This document shows positions 14,450 through 21,502 of a stretch of DNA of 34,758 nucleotides, piece after piece. The stretch is taken from assembly GCA_001464575.1 (NCBI GenBank), contig LNFE01000162.1, forward strand, positions 1 to 34,758, read 5' to 3'. Within the stretch, counting starts at the first letter, position 1; each line of letters opens with the position of its first letter. The stretch is from Acidobacteria bacterium Ga0077553 (GTDB lineage: Bacteria; Acidobacteriota; Terriglobia; Bryobacterales; Bryobacteraceae). The position numbers were made by a program, and so were the translations under genes. The notes under the pieces were generated by a model. That model searched no databases and was not told the origin of the DNA. It worked only from the letters and a program-made list of their open reading frames with translations.

Positions 14450-16039
14450 ATGCTAGTCCGCTTAGTACCTGCCCTCCTCCTCCTCGTCCAACTCCTCCCC
14501 GCCCAACCCTCCGTCCCCCTCATCATCGACAACCAGCAGTTGTGGACCATCAAAGCCCCCCGCGCCGGCTTCTCACCGGCCGAACGCGCCCAGGACATCG
14601 CCGATAATCTCATCCACCTCGCCGAAGATCCCCGCCGCCAACTCGACGACATCCGCGAAGTAGTCCTCGAAACTGAGACCGTCCTCCTCGTCAGCCACGT
14701 CTACCTCTTCTCGGTGACCGATGACGACGCCAAGCTCGAAGGCCGCAACCGCGCTACCCTCTTCGCCGAACGCAAACGCCTTCTCCTCGACGCTCTCAAC
14801 CAGTACCGCCAGCGCCGCACCTTCGGCAGCCTCCTCCGCTCCGTCGCCCTCGCCGCCGGTGCCCTCATTGTCGCCGTCCTCCTGCTCACCCTGCTCCGCT
14901 TCCTCTACCGGCGCCTCTCCGCCTGGGCCGTTCGCTACGTCAGCGTCCGCTCCCGCTCCAGCCGTGTCGCCTCTCTCTTCCGCATCTTTGAAACCCCTGT
15001 CCGCCTCCTCCTCCGCGGCGGCCTGCAACTCGGCTTCTTCGCCTGGGCGCTCGTCATCGTTTTCAGCTCGCTCTCCTACATCTTCAGCCTCTTCCCCACC
15101 ACCGCCGGCCTCTCCGGCACGGTCGCCGCCAAAGCCTGGGACGTTGTGCTCGCCGTCGCCGCCAACATCCTCGGCTATTTTCCCAACCTCGTCGTTCTCC
15201 TCCTGGTCGCCCTCTTCACCTACGGGCTCATCCGCATCGCCCGCACCCTCGCCCATGCCATCGACTCGGGCACTGTCGTCTTCCGCTCGTTTCATCGCGA
15301 ATGGGCGATTCCCACCTATGACCTCGTCAAAGTCCTCCTCCTGCTCTTTGCCATGGTCGTCGCCTTCCCCTATCTCCCCGGCGGCGAATCCCCCGCGCTC
15401 AAGGGAGCGTCCATCTTCATCGGCGTCCTCGTCTCCCTCGGCTCCGGCTCCGCCATGGGCAACGTCGTCTCCGGCGTCATCCTCACCTACATGCGCCCCT
15501 TCCGCGTCGGCGACCGCGTCCAGATCGCCGACACCACCGGCGACGTGGTCGAAAAGTCTCTCCTCGTCACCCGCATTCGCACCATCAAGAACGTGGAAGT
15601 CATCGTTCCCAATAGCGCCGTCCTCGGCGCCCATATCCTCAACTACAGCTCCCAGGCCCAGCACCACGGCCTGATTCTCAACACCACCGTCACCCTCGGC
15701 TACGACGCCCCCTGGCGGACCGTCGAATCACTCCTCATCAACGCCGCCCTCCGCACCCCCGGCATCCTCGCCGAACCCACCCCGTTCGTTCTCCAAACCA
15801 GCCTCAACGACTCCCACATCAGCTACCAACTCAACGCCTACACCAAAGAGGCCAACCGGATGGCCGAGCTCTATTCCAGCCTCCATCGCAACATCCAGGA
15901 CCAGTTCAACGAAGGCGGCGTCGAAATCATGTCTCCCATGTACCTCTCCGTCCGCGACGGCAATACCATGGCCATCCCCGAAGCCAACCGCCCCGCCGGC
16001 TACCAGCCCAGCCCGTTCCGGGTCCGTTCGGAGTCCTAA
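14450..16039 (+). CDS. MscS-family mechanosensitive ion channel
   Basis: A 529-aa inner-membrane channel of the small-conductance mechanosensitive type, which releases solutes on osmotic downshock. It starts with a signal-like segment (VRLVPALLLLVQLLPAQ), then a periplasmic stretch with coiled character (residues 20-125), and several membrane helices between about 126 and 345. The pore-lining helix and upper vestibule read LVSLGSGSAMGNVVSGVILT then YMRPFRVGDRVQI (about residues 325-360), followed by the MscS beta domain (TRIRTIKNVEVIVPNSAVLG, LNYSS) and a C-terminal alpha/beta domain to residue 529. Canonical MscS is about 286 aa, so this is an extended member. The ATG at 14450 has GAGG four bases upstream. 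It is followed 39 bases later by the membrane-ankyrin frame, so co-transcription with the genes down to the FKBP is plausible. Confidence 0.9.
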   Translation: MLVRLVPALLLLVQLLPAQPSVPLIIDNQQLWTIKAPRAGFSPAERAQDIADNLIHLAEDPRRQLDDIREVVLETETVLLVSHVYLFSVTDDDAKLEGRNRATLFAERKRLLLDALNQYRQRRTFGSLLRSVALAAGALIVAVLLLTLLRFLYRRLSAWAVRYVSVRSRSSRVASLFRIFETPVRLLLRGGLQLGFFAWALVIVFSSLSYIFSLFPTTAGLSGTVAAKAWDVVLAVAANILGYFPNLVVLLLVALFTYGLIRIARTLAHAIDSGTVVFRSFHREWAIPTYDLVKVLLLLFAMVVAFPYLPGGESPALKGASIFIGVLVSLGSGSAMGNVVSGVILTYMRPFRVGDRVQIADTTGDVVEKSLLVTRIRTIKNVEVIVPNSAVLGAHILNYSSQAQHHGLILNTTVTLGYDAPWRTVESLLINAALRTPGILAEPTPFVLQTSLNDSHISYQLNAYTKEANRMAELYSSLHRNIQDQFNEGGVEIMSPMYLSVRDGNTMAIPEANRPAGYQPSPFRVRSES

Positions 16040-16078
16040 CCTGATCGATTTCCGCCGTCGCCTGCGCCCTCCCCGGTG

Positions 16079-16340
16079 ATGACCCTGCTGAACATCTTCT
16101 TCTGGCTCGCCGTCGCCTTCGACGTGGCCGCCGTCGGCCTGCTCTTCGTCCTCGGCCTTGCCGCCTCTCCCTCCGCCAAAACCAGCTCCCTCGCCGTCGT
16201 GGGAGCCCTTCTCCTCGTTCCCGGGCTCACCCTCGCCGCCCTGGCCTTTTGGTTCCTCCGCGTGAACTCCCTCGCCGCGAAGCTCCTGCCCTGCGCCCTC
16301 GTCGCCGCCCCACTCCTTGCTGTCGCCGCCAGCCAACCCC
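16079..16340 (+). pseudogene. N-terminal membrane part of an ankyrin-repeat protein, cut off by a frameshift
   Basis: From ATG 16079 the frame reads a hydrophobic N-terminus with three likely membrane helices: LLNIFFWLAVAFDVAAVGLL, SLAVVGALLLVPGLTLAALA and LPCALVAAPLLAVA. At about 16336-16340 the reading becomes Arg/Pro-rich shadow sequence, while the neighbouring frame starts sensible protein (NPAEARQPVAFKLVPL) that runs into the ankyrin repeats. One base too many or too few near the GCC GCC AGCC tract would join them. The simplest view is a single gene at 16079-16973 (about 298 aa) interrupted by a frameshift, either real or a sequencing error in a GC-rich run. Confidence 0.55.
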
Positions 16341-16973
16341 GCCGAAGCCCGGCAACCCGTCGCCTTCAAGCTTGTTCCCCTGACGGATCTGCAAAACGCC
16401 GTTCTGGCCAACGACGTCCCGGCCGTCAAACAGGCCGCGGCCGCCGCTGGACTCCGTGGCCGCCGCGATGCCGCCGGCGTCCTGATCCTCGCCCTTCACC
16501 GCATCGGGAAATCGCCCGAACAACTTCCGGTCCTCCGCGCCCTCCTCGACGCCGGAGCCGACCCCAACGCCGCCGACGGCGACCGCCCGCTCGAAGTCGC
16601 GATTCGCACCGGCCCTGCCCCCGTCTCCCTCCTCCTCGATGCCGGCGCCGATCTCAACCGCAACAATCCCATGGGCGATCCCGTCTTCTTCGCCGCCCTC
16701 GCCCCGGCCATCGACCCGGCCATCCTCCCGCTCCTCCTCGACCGCGGCGCCAACCTGAACGCCCGCAGCGTCCGCGGCGAAACCGCACTCTCCCATGCCG
16801 CGGCCGCCAGCAACTGGAAAGCCGTGCTCCTCCTCCTGGCCCGCGGCGCCGACATCCGGCAGGCGCGAACCCCTGAAGGCCAAAGCTTCCCCGAACAGGT
16901 CGAGCGCAGCGCCCGCCTCCAGGGCGAACGCGGCGACTTGGCCGAAGTGGCCCGCGTCGTGAGGACCCTCTAA
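16317..16973 (+). CDS. Ankyrin-repeat protein (C-terminal part of a probable membrane-ankyrin protein)
   Basis: As read, a 218-aa frame from a TTG at 16317. The protein-like part begins around NPAEARQPVAFK and carries about four ankyrin units: LTDLQNAVLANDVPAVKQAA, LRALLDAGADPNAADGDRPL, PVSLLLDAGADLNRNNPMGD, LPLLLDRGANLNARSVRGET and the following ALSHAAAASNWKAVLLLLAR-GAD. Ankyrin repeats bind protein partners; the partner is unknown. The TTG start lies inside the membrane reading frame and has no ribosome site, so independent translation is doubtful. It is more likely the continuation of the frame at 16079 after a one-base shift. Its stop overlaps the next start as TAATG (16971-16975), implying coupling with the downstream hypothetical gene. 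Confidence 0.7.
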   Translation: MLSPPANPAEARQPVAFKLVPLTDLQNAVLANDVPAVKQAAAAAGLRGRRDAAGVLILALHRIGKSPEQLPVLRALLDAGADPNAADGDRPLEVAIRTGPAPVSLLLDAGADLNRNNPMGDPVFFAALAPAIDPAILPLLLDRGANLNARSVRGETALSHAAAASNWKAVLLLLARGADIRQARTPEGQSFPEQVERSARLQGERGDLAEVARVVRTL

Positions 16974-17404
16974 TGCTCCTGGAAACCATGGCCCTCGAAG
17001 CCCTTCGCCAAAAGATCGAAGCCGCCCTGCAACAGTCGGGCTCCCTCGCGGACTACCTCGACCGCGGCCGGCCCGATGCCGCCGCCGCGTTCAAAGCCGA
17101 GCGCCAGATCGCGGAACTCGAGTCCTTCGCCGCAGCTTCCCGGCGGCAACTCGAACAGTTGTGTCTGCAGTCTCCGGAGGCCGTCCAGGAATGGGCAGCG
17201 TTGCACATCGACGCGCTGCGAAAAATCCAAGCCGAACCCCCCGGCCAGCCCAACGGCGGCGCCCGCCGCGTGGTCGCCTCCAACACCATCCAGGAATGGG
17301 AACGCGTCCGCGCCGGCCAACAAAGCTATGTCGGGACGAACTGGTACTTCCTGGCCGATCACCAGGAAGCCATGCGCCGCCTGCTCTTCGTGCTACCTTG
17401 CTGA
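16973..17404 (+). CDS. Small hypothetical protein, helical
   Basis: Not recognised. A 143-aa protein starting MLLETMALEALRQKIEAALQ, with mostly amphipathic helix in the first 95 residues (AAAFKAERQIAELESFAAAS, RQLEQLCLQSPEAVQEW) and possibly a coiled coil. The C-terminal part reads NTIQEWERVRAGQQSYVGTN-WYFLADHQ. It has no signal peptide or membrane segment. It overlaps the stop of the ankyrin gene by one base (TAATG) and ends 22 bases before the FKBP start, so these three are probably one transcript. Function unknown. Confidence 0.65.
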   Translation: MLLETMALEALRQKIEAALQQSGSLADYLDRGRPDAAAAFKAERQIAELESFAAASRRQLEQLCLQSPEAVQEWAALHIDALRKIQAEPPGQPNGGARRVVASNTIQEWERVRAGQQSYVGTNWYFLADHQEAMRRLLFVLPC

Positions 17405-17426
17405 ATGGGGCGCAACCCCCGCCATT

Positions 17427-17897
17427 ATGAAAGACCAATATTGGCTCATCGCAGCCGCGCTCGTCGCGGTGGCCGTTGCCTACTGGTACACACAAATTCG
17501 ATCCACGGGAGATGACATGGAAGCCGGCAAGAAGTTCCTCGAAGAAAACGCCAAGAAGGAAGGCATCACGACCACCGCCTCTGGCCTGCAGTACGAGGTG
17601 ATCCGCGAAGGCGCCGGCCCCAAACCCGGCCCCACCAGCACGGTCGAGGTCCACTACGAAGGCCGCCTGATCAATGGAAAGGTGTTCGACTCGAGCTACC
17701 AGCGCAACGAGACCATCTCCTTCCCGCTCAACCGCGTCATTGCCGGCTGGACCGAAGGCCTCCAGCTCATGCCCACCGGCTCCAAGTATCGGCTCTATCT
17801 CCCCTCCGAACTCGGCTACGGAGCCCGCGGCGCCGGCGGCGACATCCCGCCCCACGCGGCGCTGATCTTCGACGTCGAACTCGTCTCCATCCGCTAG
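17427..17897 (+). CDS. Membrane-anchored FKBP-type peptidyl-prolyl isomerase
   Basis: A 156-aa protein that speeds cis-trans isomerisation of X-Pro bonds in exported proteins. An uncleaved N-terminal helix (about residues 6-21, WLIAAALVAVAVAYWY) should anchor it, with the enzyme on the periplasmic side. After a short linker (MEAGKKFLEENAKKEGI), typical of FkpA/Mip-like proteins, the FKBP domain runs from about residue 50 to the end: VEVHYEGRLINGKVFDSSYQ, VIAGWTEGLQLMPTGSKYRL, LPSELGYGARGAGGDIPPHA and LIFDVELVSI. The hallmark pocket residues (Y, F, D, V-I-x-G-W) are in place. ATG 17427 fits the helix; longer upstream readings are shadows of the previous gene. The 295 bases after it (to 18192) hold no gene. 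Confidence 0.9.
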   Translation: MKDQYWLIAAALVAVAVAYWYTQIRSTGDDMEAGKKFLEENAKKEGITTTASGLQYEVIREGAGPKPGPTSTVEVHYEGRLINGKVFDSSYQRNETISFPLNRVIAGWTEGLQLMPTGSKYRLYLPSELGYGARGAGGDIPPHAALIFDVELVSIR

Positions 17898-18120
17898 CTC
17901 CGCCCCTGCCGCCGTGGCGGGCCGTGCTGTCTTCGGCGCCGTCGGCTGTGCCCCACCATCATTGAGCAGGAACGAGCCCGCCTCCCTCCGCCACGCTCCT
18001 TGTAGCTTGCGCGGCGGGCGGAACTGCGCCTGCCGGCCGCGCCGGCTCCGCCTATGGGGCGCTCTGGCCTTGCGGAACTGGAGCCAGCATTCCCTGCCGA
18101 AGTGGCCTCAAGCGAGATAG

Positions 18121-18192
18121 AACCTCACTAAAAGTCGGAATTAGTCAAAGTATACTCGCATTAAAATAACACTTTTGGTAATCTATGGCCAG
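18121..18192 (+). promoter_or_regulatory. AT-rich leader with possible -10 element upstream of the AAA ATPase
   Basis: A 70-base AT-rich pocket in GC-rich DNA lies directly before the ATPase gene. TATACT at 18151-18156 is a fair -10 hexamer; no convincing -35 is seen 17 bases upstream. Further upstream (17898-18120) I see nothing beyond GC-rich spacer. The call is based on composition and position only. Confidence 0.3.
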
Positions 18193-19629
18193 ATGAAGCA
18201 CTCCGTCGATGAACTGGCACCCGTGCTCGGCCAATTCAATCCCTGGTGGCGAGGCGAACCCATCAGCGACCTGCCAACGTGGCGCCGCGCCGCCTCGAAA
18301 GAGCTGGAACAGTGGGTCCTCCACCCGCCCGCTCCTCGCGCTGTCCTCCTCTCCGGCGCCCGCCAGATCGGCAAGACAACTCTGCTCCTCCAGTCCATCA
18401 GCGCGCTTCTGCATTCCGGTGTCCCCCCCGCCAACATCCTCTACGCCACCTTCGACCACCCTCTCTTCAAACTAGCCGGCATCGATGCGGTCCTCGAAGC
18501 TTGGCGTCAACGAGAGCCCCGTGTCGAAGGGCCGGAGTATCTGTTCCTCGACGAGGCCCAGTTCATCCGGGATTGGGGAACGTGGATCAAACATCAGATT
18601 GATTTTCAGCGCTCTCGCCGAATCGTCTTCACCGGGTCCGCGATGCCCCTTCTCGAAGCCGGCCAGGAGTCCGGCGTCGGCCGGTGGCACGTCATCCGGT
18701 TGACCACGCTCTCCTTCTACGAGTATCTCCAGATCAAGAAAGTAAGCCTACCGGAGTTACCCGTGGTCGCCAGTCTGACGGAGCTCTTCACCTATTCCCC
18801 TGGGGCAATGCTGAAGATCCAGGAGTTAGCGAAACCGTACGTCGGCCACTTCCATGAGTACCTCGTCCGGGGAGGGTTCCCCCAAACGGCGCAAGTGGAA
18901 AGTATCACGCAGGCGCAGCGTCTACTGCGCGAAGATATCATCGACAAAGTGCTCAAACGGGATATGACTGCCTTGTTTGGCGTCCGGCGAATCTTGGACC
19001 TGGAGCACACGTTTTTGTATCTCTGCATGCACGACGGCGGCCTCCTGGATATGCCGGCTCTCTGCAGCAACCTCGAAGTCAAGCGGCCGACGGCGCAGCA
19101 TTTCATCGAACTGCTGGAGGCCACGCACTTGATTTACCGCCTCCAGCCCTTCGGCTATGGCAAGGAGGTTCTCCGCGGCCGTTACAAAATCTACCTTGCC
19201 GATGCCGCCATCTCGCCCGCCGTGCTGCTCAAAGGCAAGTCCGTCCTCGAAGACCCCGTGGCCCTCGGAGTCGCCACCGAAACCGCCGTCTTCAAGCATC
19301 TCTTCGCCCGATACTATCCCAGGCAAGTTCGCTTCACGTACTGGCGGGGAAAGAAGGATCACGAAGTGGATCTGGTCGCCGAACTCGGCGGTTCGTTGAT
19401 TCCCTTCGAGGTGAAGTATCGCTCCGAGCAAGCCGGTGCCAGACAACTGAAAGGCTTATTCGAACTCTGCCAGGACAAACGGATCGAACGCGGCTATGTC
19501 GTGACGAAATCCCTCGACGATTTCGGCCCCCTCGCCTCGGCAGCAGTTGCCGCCACGAAGATCATGCGCATCCCAGCCCCGCTCCTCTGCTACTGGATGG
19601 GCGAATCCGAAACCCACACGGGCGGCTAG
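18193..19629 (+). CDS. AAA_14/DUF4143-type ATPase
   Basis: A 478-aa P-loop ATPase of the large AAA_14 plus DUF4143 group. The Walker A motif is GARQIGKTT (G55-K61), Walker B is YLFLDEAQ (D120-E121), and a sensor-like IVFTGSAMPLL follows. The middle has the group's typical LSFYEYL and HEYLVRGGFPQ segments. The C-terminal DUF4143 part (about 300-478) reads LPDAAI-like YLADAAISPAVLL and ends with a nuclease-like region, DHEVDLVAELGGSLIPFEVK-YRS, resembling the D...ExK core of PD-(D/E)XK folds. The role of the group is poorly defined; such genes spread horizontally. ATG 18193 is preferred over the TTG at 18175, which adds six residues. The isolated AT-rich leader and lack of operon neighbours fit acquisition, but codon use looks ordinary. 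Confidence 0.85.
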   Translation: MKHSVDELAPVLGQFNPWWRGEPISDLPTWRRAASKELEQWVLHPPAPRAVLLSGARQIGKTTLLLQSISALLHSGVPPANILYATFDHPLFKLAGIDAVLEAWRQREPRVEGPEYLFLDEAQFIRDWGTWIKHQIDFQRSRRIVFTGSAMPLLEAGQESGVGRWHVIRLTTLSFYEYLQIKKVSLPELPVVASLTELFTYSPGAMLKIQELAKPYVGHFHEYLVRGGFPQTAQVESITQAQRLLREDIIDKVLKRDMTALFGVRRILDLEHTFLYLCMHDGGLLDMPALCSNLEVKRPTAQHFIELLEATHLIYRLQPFGYGKEVLRGRYKIYLADAAISPAVLLKGKSVLEDPVALGVATETAVFKHLFARYYPRQVRFTYWRGKKDHEVDLVAELGGSLIPFEVKYRSEQAGARQLKGLFELCQDKRIERGYVVTKSLDDFGPLASAAVAATKIMRIPAPLLCYWMGESETHTGG

Positions 19630-19793
19630 ACCGCCCGGCGGCTGTGTCCTTTCTGTTCCCGCCCCCACCGCCCACGGCAGCGTCACCCAAGGCCACTGTT
19701 CGAAAGCTAAGCGGGCTGCTCGAACGGAGAACTCAGCGGTCCTCCGCCTCAGTTGATCGCTCCGCCCGCCCCGCCGCGGACTATGATGGTTCG

Positions 19794-21158
19794 GTGCCGT
19801 CGCTGCGGATTGGAAACTCCCACTTTCCTACCCCTCCCTCCCAATCCCGAGCCTTCTCTCTGCTGGGACGCAGGCCCTCTTGCCAGGTCCTCCTCCTGGC
19901 CTTTGCCGTCCTCCCTTGCTCCGCCGCCGACCCCGCCCAGGAACTCCACAACGCCCTCCGCCGCGCCACCGGCGGCCAACTCCAATTCAACTTCGAAATC
20001 CGCTCCCGCCTCGAATTCCGCGGCCCCGCCGAGTTCGGCACCGGCCTCGAAACCCATGCCAACTTCGTCCGCACCCGCGTCGGGCTCTCCTACCGGCCCA
20101 CCTCCTGGCTGCGCCTCTCCGCCCTCGGGCAGGACTCTCGCGCCCCCATCCTCGGCCGCCCCGCCGCCGGCTCCCTCCGCGATCCCTTCGACCTCCAGGA
20201 ATCCTACGTCGAGCTCTTCCCCTCCGCCAAAACCGGCTTCGGCGCCGACCTCGGCCGCCGCATGATCCAGTACGGCGACACCCGCCTCATCGGCTCCCCC
20301 CAATGGGCCTACACTGCCCGTACCTACGATCTCGCCCGCGCCTGGTGGCGCACCGCCCATGCCCGCTTTGAGGTCCTGCTCATCTCGCCCATCAAGCCCG
20401 ACGGCGCGGGGTGGAACCGTCCCATTCTCGGCGACCGCGTCTGGGGCGCCTACAACACCTTCAGCAGCCTCTGGCGCCAGTCCACCCTCGATCTCTACGC
20501 CCTCCGCCACGATCAAAACCGTCCCGGCGGATACACCGGACCCGGCCGCTTCCGTACCGAATCGTTCGGCTTCCGCTGGGCCGCTCCCCTCACCGCCCGT
20601 GCCCGGTTCACCGGCGAAGCCATCTATCAGACCGGCCGCATCGGCAGCGCCCCGCACCGCGCCTATGCCTATGTCGGCCAGCTCGGCTACAAGCTTTCGC
20701 TCGGCTCCCGGCCCCTTGATTGGGCCACCGAGTGGAAGTACGCCTCCGGCGGCCAGTCCAACGGCCGCAGCCACACTTTTGACCAGCTCTACCCCGCCGC
20801 TCACGACAAACTCGGCCACGTCGATGTGCTCGGCTGGCGCAACGTCCAGAATCTACGCTCCACCGCCGTCTGGTCACTTACTTCTAAACTCAGCCTCACC
20901 ACCATGTACACCGACAGTTGGCTCGCCGACCGCACCGACGCCGCCTACGGCCTGCAAGGCCGGCCCCTCGCCCGCTCGGCCACCGGCACCGCAGGCAGCC
21001 ACCTGGGCCGCGAGGCCGATCTGTTCCTCACGTGGAAAAAGGGTCCCTACACCTTCGCCGGCGGCGGTGGATACTTCTTCACGGGCGAGTTCTTCCGCCG
21101 CACCACCCCGGGCCTCACTCAGCGGCTTTTTTACCTCTCCCATACCTACTCTTTCTAG
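19794..21158 (+). CDS. Alginate-export-like outer-membrane beta-barrel protein
   Basis: A 454-aa predicted outer-membrane barrel resembling the Alginate_exp family. The frame is open from 19644, but protein-like sequence starts near GTG 19794, giving a signal region RRPSCQVLLLAFAVLPCSAA before DPAQELHNALRRATGG. Following strands match the family: LQFNFEIRSRLEFRG, HANFVRTRVGLSYRP, DLQESYVELF, FGADLGRRMIQYGDTRLIG, then YDLARAWWR. The last residues LSHTYSF end in Phe, as for barrel proteins. In this family only some members export alginate; others are general porins, and no alginate biosynthesis genes are nearby, so the substrate is open. The start lacks a visible ribosome site. The 3' end overlaps the convergent DUF1905 gene by 44 bases. 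Confidence 0.75.
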   Translation: MPSLRIGNSHFPTPPSQSRAFSLLGRRPSCQVLLLAFAVLPCSAADPAQELHNALRRATGGQLQFNFEIRSRLEFRGPAEFGTGLETHANFVRTRVGLSYRPTSWLRLSALGQDSRAPILGRPAAGSLRDPFDLQESYVELFPSAKTGFGADLGRRMIQYGDTRLIGSPQWAYTARTYDLARAWWRTAHARFEVLLISPIKPDGAGWNRPILGDRVWGAYNTFSSLWRQSTLDLYALRHDQNRPGGYTGPGRFRTESFGFRWAAPLTARARFTGEAIYQTGRIGSAPHRAYAYVGQLGYKLSLGSRPLDWATEWKYASGGQSNGRSHTFDQLYPAAHDKLGHVDVLGWRNVQNLRSTAVWSLTSKLSLTTMYTDSWLADRTDAAYGLQGRPLARSATGTAGSHLGREADLFLTWKKGPYTFAGGGGYFFTGEFFRRTTPGLTQRLFYLSHTYSF

Positions 21159-21477
21159 GCCGGGCCTCTCCCCATCCCTCGCCCGCGTCGAGCACTAACA
21201 ACACATCCACTGTCATCCCAGCCTGCACCTGCTCCCGTTGCCGCACACTCGCCTTAATCGGGAGAACATAGGAATCCAACTCCTTAGTCGGGAACAGCGA
21301 CGTCTTCCACCGGCTCGACCCCACCGTCACTGAAACCTTCACCGTGCCAAACGCTTTCCTGGTCCCTTTCGTCGACTCCCGAATCTCTGCCGCAACCTCC
21401 CTCGGCAGAGTCAGAAAGTACCATCCGATGCTGCCATCGTAGATCCACACCGAAGCGCTGAACTCAAACTCGTGCAT
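21115..21477 (-). CDS. DUF1905 domain protein
   Basis: A 120-aa protein matching DUF1905 by eye: HEFEFSASVWIYDGSIGWYF, LPREVAAEIRE, FGTVKVSVTVGSSRWKTSLF, LDSYVLPIKASVRQ and MTVDVLLVLD. It is a small all-beta fold whose biochemical role is not established to my knowledge. ATG 21477 is preceded by GAAGAG. A longer in-frame reading exists upstream but enters the ABC permease gene as an Arg/Trp-rich shadow. It follows the ADOP permease by 25 bases on the same strand. Its 3' end runs 44 bases into the end of the alginate-export-like gene on the opposite strand. Confidence 0.8.
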   Translation of the reverse strand: MHEFEFSASVWIYDGSIGWYFLTLPREVAAEIRESTKGTRKAFGTVKVSVTVGSSRWKTSLFPTKELDSYVLPIKASVRQREQVQAGMTVDVLLVLDAGEGWGEARPRKSRYGRGKKAAE

Positions 21478-21502
21478 CTCTTCGAATATTGTATTCGTCC
21501 CT

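Noticed and set aside
17898..18120. GC-rich spacer with short inverted motifs after the FKBP gene
   Set aside because: No T run, no tRNA-like cloverleaf and no coding sense seen.
19749..20819. 356-aa open frame on the minus strand
   Set aside because: Antisense shadow of the alginate-export-like gene; low-complexity Gly/Ala/Glu sequence without a ribosome site.
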